The position numbers and the translations under genes are program-made. This document shows, in pieces, positions 13,749 to 26,424 of a stretch of 64,000 nucleotides of DNA (positions within the stretch are counted from its first letter, which is position 1; every line of letters starts with the position of its first letter). The notes under the pieces are model-generated. The model worked only from the letters and a program-made list of their open reading frames with translations, was not told where the DNA came from and made no database searches. This stretch comes from Schistosoma mansoni (lineage: Eukaryota; Platyhelminthes; Trematoda; Strigeidida; Schistosomatidae): assembly GCF_000237925.1 (NCBI RefSeq), contig NC_031502.1, forward strand, positions 40,444,557 through 40,508,556. Direction: 5' to 3'.

Positions 13749-16700
13749 TTGTCTTTCATAATTCATCGTTTTTCCTCATGCTTCCATCCTAATTTACAAA
13801 GTATATTGCATTTTCTAAAAATCTTTTCAATGCTTAGTGTGTGAATTTTAAGCTTAAATTTTTATTGGCATTAATAACCAATTCTCAAATTGAATATGCT
13901 GGACAGCGTATGCATTTTATTACTTTTAACAAGTTACAATTCAGTTTTGTCTAATGTCTACAGCTTTCACTACATTAAAATTGAACACGATTTGATTTAC
14001 CACATATATTTATATCTATATGTAATTTTATGTCATTAATTTGAGCCACTAGTGCTTTTTTCAACTTCATTTTTTCATCTCTTTAAATTTTATTCACTTA
14101 AGTTGTCATGTAATTTCACTAATTGGTTATCTTTTATTGTTACCATACTTATCATTTACTTTTGCTCTTTTGTTTCTATATGAATTCAACGTTAGAGGCA
14201 AGTTTCTATTAATGCTTTCGTTGTATATCACACAATAAAGACATTTGTTAACATGCTTTCACCAACCATATTAATAATAGGGAAACAGTGTTCATGATTC
14301 TTGCTCACTATTGGCTTCGGTACTAAACATGATTATAACTTGTTCTTTGTTGTTAAGATAGCCTTTTTAACTGTACTTATATATTACATATTTCTTGTTC
14401 ATTCTTGGCATTACTATATGCGCTTTAAAAAGTGCGTGTTACCTTCATCTTCCTGTGAATTGTGCAATATTTTATTGTTTTGATCATGTCATATTTACAG
14501 TGTCCTTACTATTTTATTCTCGTCCTATTAGGAATCGACTGAAGTTAAAGCTGAAAAATAACATAGACTAATTTGACCAACTTACAGCTGTCCTAGTTGA
14601 AAAAGTAGTATAAAATAATCTGTTTTTTTAAGGTGCTGTTTTAGTTTTGTCATGGTACGACGCAATAGAACGTCTTATTACGATTTGTAACCTAGGTACT
14701 TATATATATATCGTAAGTATTTTAGTGTTTTCCTCAGCGCGTTTATAAATCACGTGAAGTTTTTCGCTATCTCTGTGTGTTAATTCGGACATTTCAATTT
14801 TGATAGTTAATGTCATACAATTAGTTCCATTTTTTAATTTGTTCATAAATGGATTATCAAAACTCTTATTGTCGACAACGTTTGATATTTATACCTATTT
14901 GCCGTCCCATTAGGTTATATCGTCAAATACTACACTTGTTTGTGACTTTGCAAATATCTTGAACATGAAAATGTTAAAAACCCTTTATTTTTGTGGTGCC
15001 ATAACGGAGATGACGCATGGATAAACATGCACAGTTTTCCTCACAGGAACCAATATTTATTTCTCATAAACAGAGTTTAATTTATGTGTTCTGTTTCTAG
15101 AGACAGATAGTGACCAAGATATCCTGTTAACCTAGTGCTATTCGAAGTTCCTCAAAAATAAGAATTATTTTTGAAAGCGCTCACTGTGCTTGTCTACATA
15201 CATTATCAATTTTCGATAAAAAAGGTTGTTGTATAAATGTTGAATAATAGAAAAACCGCTTTATCTGATCTAGTGACGAGAACACTAAGCTATGATATTC
15301 GGTCTGTCCTTCTTTGGAGTAATGTCCTCAATTTTAGGTATCAATGTGTTTACAGTCAATAACATTGTGGAATACTTAGATCAAAAAAATATTTTAACAG
15401 TTTATCGGTGAATTCAAATATATTTTTGATATTAGAAAGTGTTATCTGTTCAAGGGGGACTAGAAGTCAATCCTATCTCAAAACGAAAATTCGAGGTCAT
15501 AGGTTGTTAGTGGTTTTATCTATTGTAGAAGTTAGACGTTCCTCAGACAAAAATAAAAATTTTTGAATGCACAACAAATCGACTTTACAACATCACTGTC
15601 TGTTACAAAGTAATCATAGGGAGTTATGTTCATTTGTGAGACAATGCTTTTTAGCATTTTCCTAAAATATCACTAATGGCTCTTACGCGTTATTCTATTT
15701 CGATCAAATAAAAGGACCCAGTAAAATGTTATCATGACTGCTTAGATACTTAAGAACTAATAGTTACAAACAATCCATGCATGTGATTCTAATATAATTA
15801 ATCAATGATTGTGATTTCGTTTGAGATGTAAAACGAATCGAACATAAGTTGTTTCTAAGATTAATTGACTGATCTTCGTTGATACTCTGCATTTTGATGG
15901 AGTTTTGTTCTCTGAGCTGATCCATTTAAGCTACAAGTCTTCACCATCTCAATACTCTGCATTTTCTGCAGGGAAAGATGTCTTGGTGCTACATTCGTTG
16001 ATAACACATCCTAGTTTCTAGTTGAAATATAAATCGTCTCATCGGTAATGGTTCATAAATAACTGAAATCTTATACTATTATAGAGAATCAAGTATGATT
16101 CCGACTAAAATTTAATTGGTGTACAATATTTCATTAACTAGTAGGGTTAAGCTGTTACTAAATTACGATTTATTAGTCATAAACATTCTTTACCAGTCGA
16201 ATTAGCGTTATAATGGAACGATCTAGAATTTTTCAAGTATATAGTTGATGTTTTGACCGATTATCCTAATTTGTCGAGAACTCATATTACATCAACGAGT
16301 CTATTAGTTAAGTAATATGAAAAAAATATATTGTTCATACATGGATGAAAATTTATAATTTCTGTGTGGCTGATTTATATGAATATATGTTTCATTGTTA
16401 ATGCAGCCATTATTGTGACCTTACATTTATTTGTAATAACACAAAGATGGGATAAAGAAACGATTGTGCGTGCATTAGTGATATTACTTGAACTTCGATA
16501 GACAACTTTATTTCCGATTTCCTTTTCGATAGTCAGGCATCTACATATATAAACTCATAGTTATGTCGATAAGTATCTTCTGTGAAATTTAACTAAAACT
16601 TATGAAGATCGATAATGTGACAGTCCAATAATTGGAATAAATTTCCTCTAAATGAGGATAACGTGAGACGACTTTTAACCCTGTCTCAGAATTAATGATT

Positions 16701-17920
16701 TTATTTAAAGATGCTTGATTAACTAATTGTAGATACCAAGCACTTGTTTACATATATATAGCAAAAGCTGAAGGACACTTCCGAGTACTTCAAAATATAC
16801 GACGTTTACTACGGGAAAAACTGAAATGGTGAGAGTAATACTTCATGGTGAATAAGCTACTTTAAAAGCTGAGATTTCCTATATAAAAAGTATCCACAAG
16901 GCGTTATAACAACTGTAGTTTACTAACCAAAATTTCATTAGTTTTATTTCTTAACCATTGATCTCAGTAGATGTTAATAATATACATAGCTCTTTCTTAT
17001 TAATCTAGTAGAAGGACGCCTGTCTAACTAGACAATAATAGGGCGTTAACATTAATAAGTATTCAATTTCTCCCTATTTTACTGTCTTAATTTTCCTCTC
17101 TAATTATAAGATGTTCCATTGAAACAAAGATTTTTAGTTGAATAATTTAATTGGCGTCATTCAATTACTGATGTTCCTATCTTTATTAGTTTATTATATA
17201 TTGGTGTATCTTTGCATACATTAAATGAAGTACATTCCCTAATAAATGTAAACAATGCATTAAATTGTAAACCAATAACCTAAAGGTTAAATATATATAT
17301 ACATATTCATGATCTAAAGTATAGACTATGTGAATGATAGTGTAAAGATGAGATGATAAGTGAATTTGTTGAAGAAATAAACGTTCAAGTATGGAATAAT
17401 AGATTCTAGCCCTGTTACATCTGTTTCAGTTTGAGCAACTGAGTAGTTCCACTTACTCATACATACACACAAATAGTGTAATTCAAATCCGAGTAGATAA
17501 GCATGAGTTTGATTTAACTACATTCAAATTTGACAATTGGGGAAGGTATGAATGAAAATATTTCAATATTATTTGGAATGCTTCATGACAAGATATATTT
17601 AATATATTTATTGTTTCTAGGTGGGAAATCTCGAAAATATCGAGATTTGATACAGCAAAGTTCAATGTGTTCATTTTCAGTTGATTAACGGATTATTTAT
17701 GTATAAAGAAAAGTTCAGAATAATAAATAATCACTGTAAACTATTGGATACATTTTTTCTCAATTGATCAATCACTAAACTACATTGGGGCAAAAAAAAT
17801 CTTCACACAATCATGGATTGAGAGATTATGTATTCAGTAGGTGGGGTAGTTACTCACTGAAGACAATGGTAGACGGTCGCATAATACTGTGGATTGGTTG
17901 AAGCTATACATTACCACTGA
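13749..17920. other. FEZ 3' UTR and intergenic DNA, no gene seen
   Basis: AT-rich sequence with frequent stops in all frames. Open frames reach only about 60 codons and resemble nothing known. Short TA runs occur near 14700 and 17290. I recognise no repeat family here. Confidence 0.5.
14234..14239 (+). terminator. Candidate polyadenylation signal of FEZ gene (AATAAA)
   Basis: This is an AATAAA about 490 bp after the FEZ stop codon, within CACAATAAAGAC. The 3' UTR length is plausible, but in DNA this AT-rich such hexamers arise by chance. Confidence 0.3.
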
Positions 17921-17924
17921 TGGG

Positions 17925-18075
17925 TGCCGGCTCAGTGGTGTATAGGTTAAGCGTTCACGCATGAGACTGAAGGTCTTGAGTTCGAGTCCCGAGTGCGGGA
18001 TCGTGGTTGCGCACTTCTGGGGAGCACCATACTAGGACGAAACGGTCGTCCAGTGCTTCGAGGTTTTTAATGATG
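17925..18075 (+). mobile_element. tRNA-derived SINE with a decayed hammerhead-ribozyme region (Sm-alpha-like)
   Basis: A pol III B box AGTTCGAGTCC lies at 17979-17989, with a tRNA-like 5' part (GGCTCAGTGGTG at 17929-17940) upstream. Downstream, 18011-18057 has the layout of a schistosome hammerhead: GCACTT, a core CTGGGGA at 18017-18023, AGGACGAAAC, then GTCCAGTGC. The core should be CUGANGA, so the invariant A6 is G here, and stem II (GCACC against AGGAC) no longer pairs well. The ribozyme is therefore probably dead. The rest matches the layout of schistosome Sm-alpha-type SINEs. Confidence 0.7.
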
Positions 18076-18449
18076 GTTTAACATTGGTCCATTCATGATA
18101 TCAATCTTAACTACTCATTTTTATTCATGCAAACATAAAATTAAACAGTCATTTGTTTAAAAAAAATGTGTAATACATAATAGTTGTATGAATGGTATTC
18201 TTCGGGCACAGTTACTCTTTGATTCATATTTCATCATAAGGGCAGATAATTTTGCAGGATGAATTATATTTATCGTATATACATGTCACGTTTAACTCTT
18301 GAGAGTTACTTTAAATCTAACACGAAAATAGTTTCTCATGTTCTGTTACAAATAAGTTTTTATCATAGTTACCTTTACCGTTAAATAAAATACACTTTTA
18401 TCCTGATTGCTACATTTAACAATGTAATCATCTATTTTTATTATTGAAT

Positions 18450-18990
18450 TGATTGGTCCTCCCGGTCTCCCACATTGTCCGAACATTCCATATACTTATA
18501 TTAATTGTTGTTAGAAGCGCCATCGACCTCGTGGCTTCCGGGGTGGAGTCATAATTCTGAAAAAAACATCCTTTGTAGTGCCGTGCTTCATTAATTGATC
18601 GCCTCGATAACCGTTTTGGACTCTTAACGGCGCATAATATCAGAAGGTAAAGAGAAGCGACAACTACATTTTTATTGATGAATGATGCAGACCAGAAGGT
18701 TATAAGCACATGAGCGAATATTAGCAAGCGAGACACAGATGACATGCATTAGAGATGGCTGGCAAGCCAACTCATTTTAAGCAAGCGTTAATCGGTATTT
18801 ATAGCAGACAAAAATGATTGACAGACATATGATGAATAAGATACGAAGTGTGCATACACATACGCTCATATAAAAAAGTAGTCAAGGTTAATAAGCGAAT
18901 AATTAACAAGATCAAAATATGACTCATAATGTATAGGTAAATTGGCTTGGCCAGTAGCTAGAATAAAGTATATGGGCTTAACATAAAAAC
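18450..18990 (-). mobile_element. RTE-type LINE 5' fragment: leader plus start of endonuclease
   Basis: On the minus strand the frame from about 18560 down to 18450 reads ATRSMALLTTINI then WNVRTMWETGRTNQ. The WNVRTMWETGR motif is typical of the first strand of the APE-type endonuclease in RTE elements. It stops abruptly, so this copy has lost its 3' part. The leader upstream (about 18770-18990 on the plus strand) matches the repeats at 25531-26013 and 28060-28585 in the opposite orientation, for example CTTGTTAATTATTCGCTTAT. A LINE that keeps its 5' end and lacks its 3' end is atypical for target-primed insertion. Confidence 0.65.
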
Positions 18991-20136
18991 CGATACTACA
19001 CCTTTAACTCGGAGGGCAGGTACTAAATGAATTCACTTACTGGTAGTTTAAAGTCGATCTATCAGAAATAAAAGTACGTCATAACAATTACCTGGATAAG
19101 GAGTGACTAAATTCACTATTCTACTTCACTGTGAGTCTGGGATTCCTTTTTTGAATTTCATTTATGCCGCTCATACTTTCTTTACTAGAACTGGTTTATT
19201 GGTGTAAAAATACTGTTGTTGGCGTTATTTAGTCAGTTATATTTTGTGTGTTTACAAATGGTGTTATTACGTAATGTTATAACACTCATGTCAAAATCAT
19301 GCAAAATATTATTATATTTAGCATCGCAAATCATTGTAGTTCACGATGCTTTATATTTTTTCAAATTCTAATTAAAAAACTTATTTCTAAAACTAGTCTT
19401 ATCAAGCCTGTAAACCAATTACTGACTACCTTATTTAATGTTAATTTAGAACTATTTCATATTTACTTAGCATTCGACGTCTAAATTTTCGCTTAATTCG
19501 GTGGACAATCCTTATTACCATTCTGGATATTTGAGCGATGCTTAAGGAGAATTTCAGTGAATAAAAAAGCTGATGTGTCATTTGCCAATTACATCACGAA
19601 TATTCACCTAATCAATAAATGGTTTTTTTCCCTTATTTTATTGGTTAATTTTTTCTATCTGGCGGAGGCAATTTCATAATAAACAATTAAAGTATCCTGT
19701 TTGATACATTAGATTTTTTCTTAATATATTCTCAACAAATATATGGACTGGAATATGAAAAAAAGGTAGTTACGCATGGTTTATCATAAAAATAGGAATC
19801 AGAAACCAAAATTTTCCCTTCAATTAAGCGAAATGAATTGAGATAAACGAAGTAAGCGTTTTTCATGGTTATTCAGGAATATTTAAAAAAGGAATCCTGA
19901 ACAACACCAAGACAATAACCAATCAATAGATTTGTTTACTTATTATCCGATAAATGAAAATTGTATATACAAATATATAACTTATGGTTATAGTAGTAGA
20001 TCATCCATTGTTGGAATATAATTCAGATTTTCCAGTGCAGCAACTAAGTTATAAAACGACTGGACTAGAGACTAATGTTATATCCTAGTGAAGATCAAAT
20101 CACGGGTAACTTCTGAGAACTATTAATGGTCTTATT
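18991..20136. other. Intergenic, no feature recognised
   Basis: AT-rich sequence with no coherent open frame or repeat that I recognise. It ends at the TA microsatellite next to the RTE insertion. Confidence 0.4.
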
Positions 20137-20161
20137 ATATATATATATATATATATATATA
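20137..20161. repeat. (TA)n microsatellite
   Basis: About 12 TA units in a row, just upstream of the target site used by the adjacent RTE element. Confidence 0.9.
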
Positions 20162-20202
20162 TTCCTGTTATATAACTGTTCCGTAACTAGATTATTACTT
20201 AC

Positions 20203-21939
20203 TTACTTACGCCTGTTACTCCCAATGGAGCATAGGCCGCCGACCAGCTTTCTCCAACCCACTCTGTCCTGGGCCTTCTTTTCTAGTTCTATCCAGTTCT
20301 TGTTCATTCTTCTCATGTCTGTCTCAATTTCTCGGCGTAATGTGTTCCTTGGTCTTCCTCTTCTCCTTTGACCTTCAGAATTCCATGTGAGGGCTTGTCT
20401 TGTGACACAGTTGGGTGATTTCCTCAAAGTGTGCCCAATCCACTTCCAGCGATTCTTCCTGATTTCTTCCTCCGCTGGAATCTGGTTTGTTGTCTCCCAC
20501 AGTAACTTGTTGCTGATAGTGTCTGGCCATCTGATCCGAAGTATCTTGAGTAGACAGCTGTTGATAAACACTTGTATCTTCTGGATAATGTCTTTCGTAG
20601 TTCTCCAAGTCTCCGCCCCATACAGTAGAACTGTCTTGACATTTGTATTGAAAATTCTAACCTTGGTTTTGGTTGACAATTGTTTTGAGCTCCAGATGTT
20701 TTTCAGTTGTAGGTATGCTGCTCTTGCTTTGCCAATCCTCGCCCTCACATCTGCATCTGATCCACCGTGTTCATCAATGATGCTGCCCAGATATGTAAAG
20801 GTTTCCACATCTTCCAAAGCTTCTCCATCAAGTGTAATTTGATTGGTGCATATTGTATTGTATCGGAGAGTCTTGCTTTTCTCTTTGTTTATATTGAGAC
20901 CTACTGCTGCTGAGGCTGCTGCTACACTGGTCGTTTTCTCCTGCATTTGTTGTTGCGTTTGTGATAGAAGAGCCAGATCATCCGCGAAGTCTAGATCGTC
21001 CAGCTGCATCCTTCCTGTCCACTGAATCCCGTGATTTCCTCCAGTTGTTGACGTCTTCATGATCCAGTCGATCACCAGGAGAAAGAGAAAGGGTGAGAGT
21101 AAGCAACCTTGTCTAACACCGGTCTTTACTTCAAACGAGTCGGTGAGTTGTCCTCCGTGGACGATTTGGCAGTTTAGTCCATCATAGGAGTTTCGTATGA
21201 TATTGACTATCTTCTCAGGCACGCCGTAGTGTCGAAGAAGCCTCCATAGTGTCGTCCTGTCCACGCTATCAAATGCCTTCTCGTAGTCGATGAAGTTGAT
21301 GTAGAGTGATGAATTCCATTCGATTGATTGTTCCACAATGATACGTAAAGTTGCAATTTGGTCTGTACACGATCTATCCTTACGAAATCCAGCTTGTTGA
21401 TCTCGAAGTTGAGCGTCCACGGAATCCTTCATCCTGTTTAACAATACTCTGTTGAAGACTTTTCCTGGTATTGGGAGAAGAGTGATGCCCCTGTAGTTGT
21501 CGCACTTGCTGAGATCGCCTTTCTTTGGTATCTTGATTAGAAGTCCTCCTTTCCAGTCTATTGGTACTTGTTCTTCGTCCCAAATCTTACTGAAGAGGAT
21601 GTGTAGTATCTTGGCAGTTACTGCTACATTTGCTTTCAGTGCCTCTGCCGGAATGTTGTCTGGTCCCGCTGCTTTGCCGCTCTTGATTTGTCTAATGGCC
21701 ATGCTGATCTCTTCAATTGTTGATGGGCCGACATCGATTGGGAGGTCCGTGGGTGCTGCTTCGATGTTGGGTGGTTTCAGTGGAGCTGGTCGATTCAAGA
21801 GTTCTTTGAAGTGTTCCACCCACCTGTTTCGTTGTTCTTCAATGTCGGTGATTACTTTGCCTTCCTTGCTTTTCACTGGTCTTTCTGGCTTACGGTAATT
21901 TCCAGCAAGTTTCTTTGTTGTATCATACAGTTGTGTCAT
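20203..21939 (-). CDS. Reverse transcriptase part of RTE LINE (578 codons open)
   Basis: The open frame covers the LINE reverse transcriptase and its C-terminal region. Visible motifs are [18 protein letters not shown] (fingers), [48 protein letters not shown] (motif A), [13 protein letters not shown] (motif B) and [12 protein letters not shown] (motif C, the FADD catalytic pair). These are followed by the thumb, [16 protein letters not shown], and the C-terminal [20 protein letters not shown] block. All catalytic aspartates are present. The endonuclease lies upstream in the same frame, separated only by one TAG. The protein would reverse-transcribe its own mRNA at nicked chromosomal DNA. Start codons are not meaningful here because the native product is a fusion. 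Confidence 0.88.
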   Translation of the reverse strand: MTQLYDTTKKLAGNYRKPERPVKSKEGKVITDIEEQRNRWVEHFKELLNRPAPLKPPNIEAAPTDLPIDVGPSTIEEISMAIRQIKSGKAAGPDNIPAEALKANVAVTAKILHILFSKIWDEEQVPIDWKGGLLIKIPKKGDLSKCDNYRGITLLPIPGKVFNRVLLNRMKDSVDAQLRDQQAGFRKDRSCTDQIATLRIIVEQSIEWNSSLYINFIDYEKAFDSVDRTTLWRLLRHYGVPEKIVNIIRNSYDGLNCQIVHGGQLTDSFEVKTGVRQGCLLSPFLFLLVIDWIMKTSTTGGNHGIQWTGRMQLDDLDFADDLALLSQTQQQMQEKTTSVAAASAAVGLNINKEKSKTLRYNTICTNQITLDGEALEDVETFTYLGSIIDEHGGSDADVRARIGKARAAYLQLKNIWSSKQLSTKTKVRIFNTNVKTVLLYGAETWRTTKDIIQKIQVFINSCLLKILRIRWPDTISNKLLWETTNQIPAEEEIRKNRWKWIGHTLRKSPNCVTRQALTWNSEGQRRRGRPRNTLRREIETDMRRMNKNWIELEKKAQDRVGWRKLVGGLCSIGSNRRK

Positions 21940-21945
21940 GTTTCC

Positions 21946-22880
21946 CTATCTTGCAGCCTTTTCCACTGTCATCGCTAAATCTTCCACATATTTACGTTTG
22001 TCGGTTCTGATGCCCCTCTTCACTTGCTTGTTTGTCTCTGTGTATTCGGCTTGTGCCTTGGCTTTTTCCGCTCTGGTTCGGCTGATATTGATTGCTGCCT
22101 TCTTGTTCCTCCTTTCTTCAATTTTATCCAGTGTACCAACAGTGGTCCATTCCTTGTGATGGTGCTTCTTTTGGCCCAGAACCTCTTGACATGTTGAAAC
22201 GATTGCCTCTTTGATACCTTTCCAGTTGCTCTCCATGGTAGTCCCCTCGCCATTGAGTAGATCATGAAAGGCCTGGAACCTGTTGCTGAGGGCTGTGTTG
22301 AATATTTTGAGTTTGTCAGCATCTCGAAGAAAGGCCGTATTAAACTTTTGTGATGTTGTCCGCGCCGTTGTCCAGTGCTTCTTGAGTTTTAGTTTCATCT
22401 TGGCGACCAGCAAATGATGATCGGATGCTATATCAGCTCCTCTTCTGGTTCTCACATCCTCCATCGTCCTCCTGAACTTTTTGTTGATGCAGATATGGTC
22501 GATTTGATTCTGTGTAGTGTGATCCGGTGAAATCCAAGTGGCTTTGTGTATGTTTTTGTGTGGGAATATGGTGCCACCTATGACCAGTTTATTGGAGGCA
22601 CATAGGTTTGCGAATCTCTCACCATTTTCGTTCCTTTCTCGCAGTCCATGTCGTCCCATGACGTCTTCGTATCCAGTGTTGTCCTTTCCAACCTTGGCAT
22701 TGAAATCTCCCATCAGAATGGTCAGGTCCTTGGTTGGGCACTTCTCGAAGATCGGCTGCAGCCTATCGTAGAATTCGTCTTTAGCGTCTTTATCGTAGTC
22801 GTTGGTAGGCGCATAGCATTGAATGACGTTCATTGTAATGCCCTCTCTCTTTGTTTTGAAGGAGGCTTTGATGATCCTTG
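21946..22880 (-). pseudogene. APE-type endonuclease part of RTE LINE, 5'-truncated and ended by an in-frame TAG
   Basis: The frame runs open from the truncated end (RIIKASFKTKREGITMN) through NVIQCYAPTND, LMGDFNAKVG (catalytic Asp/Asn), NQIDHICINKKF and the terminal SDHHLLVAKM motif (catalytic Asp-His). It ends at TAG 21946-21948, after EKAAR. The reverse transcriptase continues in the same frame directly after, so one base change separates this copy from a continuous polyprotein. The first part of the endonuclease fold is missing through 5' truncation. Confidence 0.85.
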
Positions 22881-22899
22881 GTAACTAGATTATATATAC

Positions 22900-25460
22900 C
22901 TATATTCCTCATATTATAAGCTTCATTTTGACCTATAGATTATTATTATACGATTTACTGTTCTTAGATTATGTTCAGTTTGTTAATTACCGTCTCCCAC
23001 GTTCACAGTCATATTTGGGATTGATCTTGTATAAATGTCATTTCTTATTTTGTGGTGTGATATGGTCTGTTTGTCTGGTATATAAACCGAGTATGCTTGA
23101 AATAAGTGATTCGCATAGTGGGAGCTGTTATTGGCGTTTTGGACTCAAGTGGAGGGACTAGGAGGAAAAAGGACCAATAAGGACGCTAGGCTGCTCATAC
23201 CGGTCGGAAGTCATTGGTTTGGCACAGTATTAAAATTGAACAAGTTGTATTCCGATTGGTGAATAAATCACGTAATAATTAGCCAGACTTTAAAGACACA
23301 ACAACTAACAGTCAAGAAAGTATATCATTTATAATAGTTAGAAAATGAAGAAGATATCAGAAACAGAATATCTTCATTGTAGTTAAATTATAACCTGTTA
23401 CCTGGACATACTATTTAAACTCCATACCTGTAAAGATATCTTATTTATAGCTTATTTATGTATATTGGCTGGTAATACGCTGTATTTTAGGCAGGCAGAC
23501 AAAGGACTGTAAGGTGTTTTTTTTATATATGTTGCAAGAAATTTATATTTGATAATTCTGTAACTTAACATTTGACCTAGATATATTATTTACATGCTCA
23601 GTAGATTATCGTGGCGTCCGCATTTCTTTTCAAAACAGACTAAAATTGTTAATAAGACACAACTATCACCAGCTAACTTTCCTTGTAAAATCTGATTAGA
23701 ATTAAGGTTTTGATTTACTGTAATAACCAGAAAAATATCATATCCCACAAATTTCATTGGGGCTTGATTATGGGTGACCTTAAAACGAAATACCTGCCAT
23801 ACTCAATTAAATATTAAAATGGAATGTGTCCAACTCGATTTTAATTTTAGCTTACATACTTTTGGCAGTCAAACTTCAATATCAACTAAAAAAACATAAA
23901 TTTCTATCCTTTTCTTGATTGTTGCTAATAGGAGGATTATTAAATCTCTTACCTTTTTCTACTTTTTGTTTTCGTTGTATCGCTGTAGCAAAGATTTAAA
24001 ATTTATTTGTGAGCCAGTTTGTTACTGAATTGTGTGTGACTCTAACAGATGGCTTAAAATGTCTACGGAGTGAATCCTTGGATGAGGTACTGACGAGCTT
24101 TCAAATTGATTAACGTTCAGCTAACGAGAATTATTCAACTACTTGTTAGATTCCAGCAAGAAAAACTTTAAATTCAAAAGGTCATTAGCTTACCTTTACT
24201 AATATTAAAATAGGTATAAGAATGTAATAATTAACACTTATCCTTCTTAATATAGTGTGTTAATCATTGACAGTAAATCTTTTAGCCAGATTACAGTCCT
24301 TATTCAAATCATACAACGCATCGGTTAAATGAATCGAGCCATATTTTATTTAGTTCAGAATTAAAATATGCCTAGAAATGCACAATTTGGTAGCTAATTA
24401 CGCACAAGTTTCCTAACTGAGATCCTTGATTACATTCTTTGTGACTATTTACTGTTAACAGTTGTTTTAAAAATCATCGACTACAGAAAACAAAGATATC
24501 ATATAATGTACGTTTACAAACTAACTAAATATTCTACTCAACTATACAAGCAGTAAGATATTGTCCAGGTAGCAATCAGCAAGCTTTTGGATCCTAATCA
24601 GAATAATAGTAACCTGCATTTAGATTAATGGCCAGTGAAAATTTCTATTGCTTGAAAATGCCTTTCGGTTGACAATGACATCAGTTGGAAAACCAACATA
24701 AATCATAGAACATTAAACACATTTTCATTCCAAGCTTATAACTATCAGACAATGCTCATGAATGAATCTGCTATCTGATTACTTCGAGAGGAATTTCTAA
24801 GAGTAGGAAGCAATAATTTCGTGGAGTCGGTCATGTCATAAGCAATGTAGTTGTCCATCGATATTGTATGTATTGATCGGAGTTGTAAGATGCTTTTCTG
24901 TTGTTTCGTTAATGATTTCAATTATTTCATATTGATCATTAAATTAAACTGTCTAGATCAAAATGTGAGTGAAATTTGATACAGAGACCCACTCGTTGAA
25001 ATTAAAATGCTTAAACTACTAAATTACAACTTTATGAAATACGAATACATCACAATATTATTTTTTCAGTAAATCACTTAAGAACATACTTATGTAATAT
25101 TTCATTATTCACCTATCATATAACAGACAATAATGTATTGTATTCCTGGCGAGACAGTGATTATGCACTTCTGAATTCTGCATAACCATCTAGTGTTCCT
25201 TGCTTTTGATAGTTGTTTAGCTATAGTCAATCCGTAATGTAATCTACAAATATTAAAAGTATTTGGGGATTGTTGACTTTTGTATTTTACGTTACGGTAT
25301 GATCTTATTTAGACCACCATTGAGAAATAGTGAAAAATGTAAAGGTTTTTCCTTTTAGTACAGGGCTCTCTAATATTGACCATTCAAGACCCCATCAATT
25401 ATCGAACCCAAGAATTCCATTTCTTGTAGTGAGTGCCTAACTTTTATAGCACTGGGTCCA
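22900..25460. other. Intergenic, no gene; possible old LTR fragment at its start
   Basis: No coding sequence recognised. The segment at about 22970-23160 is less AT-rich and has GGTATATAAAC (about 23077-23087) followed by GCTGTTATTGGCG (about 23123-23135). That could be the promoter and end of a short LTR with a TGG primer-binding start. No second LTR or internal region follows. The rest is featureless AT-rich DNA. Confidence 0.3.
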
Positions 25461-25530
25461 ATCAACAGTGGGGGCGTCAGTGTCCATAGACGCCTAGTGG
25501 TCTCCGGTTTTCAATAATTTTCGGGGGCTG

Positions 25531-26013
25531 CTACCATGTCAAGCCTACATAAGTTATTCTTCTCCTGGACAGACCAATCTATCAATTCTTATCAAGCCAC
25601 ATTTTTAGCCTATCACTTATTCGCTTATTAATCCTGACTGCTTTTTTATATGATCGTATGTGTGTTAATTACTTACCCTACTCATCTTGTGTCTGTAACT
25701 TCTTCTTGTTTGACTATAATAATCGAATCATGCTTGATTAAATCGCATTGGATCGCTTTCCTCCTTCACTGTGCGCCATTTCGTTTTGCTCCGCTCTCTC
25801 CTCTTCGTTTCCTTCACTTCATCTCTCTGACTGTCTGGATCGACGATTGTATGAAATATACGCAATCGAAATCCATTCTCGCATTTGACTTATTTTATTC
25901 CGTCACTCACAAAATTTAAGTTGATAATTATATACGAGTATTGGTGGTATGTATGTTTCGATAGCAATCATTCGTACGATCGAACTGGAGTAAAATACAG
26001 GGCCGCTAAAGTG
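25531..26013 (+). repeat. RTE 5'-leader-like interspersed repeat, copy 1
   Basis: This is homologous along its length to 28060-28585, with shared blocks such as GCTTGATTAAAT, AAATCCATTCT and CATTTG-CTTATTT-ATTCCGT. Its first half also matches the reverse complement of 18770-18990, where the repeat runs into RTE endonuclease coding sequence. I infer that it is the 5' leader of an RTE-type element. It carries no long open frame. Confidence 0.5.
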
Positions 26014-26328
26014 GTGAGCCCATTGATAACATCATCGTTCGATGTAATTAACGTCAGAATGAAGGGACGCACACAAAAGATTGTCTAACTAGTATTGGAT
26101 CATCGTCCAAACTATAAAATATCAGTATGAAAGGTAATCAAAGCGATATATTTCTGTATGTGTTTAATTTACTCAAGCCCTTCAATTAACTTATTTAACA
26201 GACACTCATCAGGTTAGTAACAATCTGTCTATATCCGTTTTATTATCGTATTCGTATGAGCACGAATCCTCGATCGCGTGTTACAGCCTTCACGCATATT
26301 CCTGTTACTGGAGTAAATGTTAGTTGCT

Positions 26329-26334
<6 letters not shown>

Positions 26335-26418
<84 letters not shown>
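26335..26418. repeat. (CT)n-(AT)n compound microsatellite
   Basis: About 11 CT units pass directly into about 30 TA units. The apparent open frames that encode Ser-Leu or Tyr-Ile repeats here are artefacts of the microsatellite. Confidence 0.95.
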
Positions 26419-26422
<4 letters not shown>

Positions 26423-26424
26423 TT

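Larger units (their letters stand above)
20196..22880 (-). mobile_element. RTE-type non-LTR retrotransposon (SR2/Perere-like), 5'-truncated, nearly intact
   Basis: A 2.7-kb insertion flanked by the 13-bp direct repeat GTAACTAGATTAT (20183-20195 and 22881-22893), a clear target-site duplication. On the minus strand it encodes an APE-type endonuclease and a reverse transcriptase. The 3' end is TAACAGGCGTAAGTAAGTAAG, the GTAA tail of schistosome RTE elements. The 5' end is truncated inside the endonuclease, so the N-terminal catalytic region is missing and the copy cannot move by itself. The flanking (TA)n and the exact duplication suggest a fairly recent event. Other copies are at 57395-60168 and 62032-62655. 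Confidence 0.9.

Noticed and set aside
20387-22884. Several plus-strand open frames of 60-150 codons
   Set aside because: Shadows of the minus-strand RTE reverse transcriptase and endonuclease.
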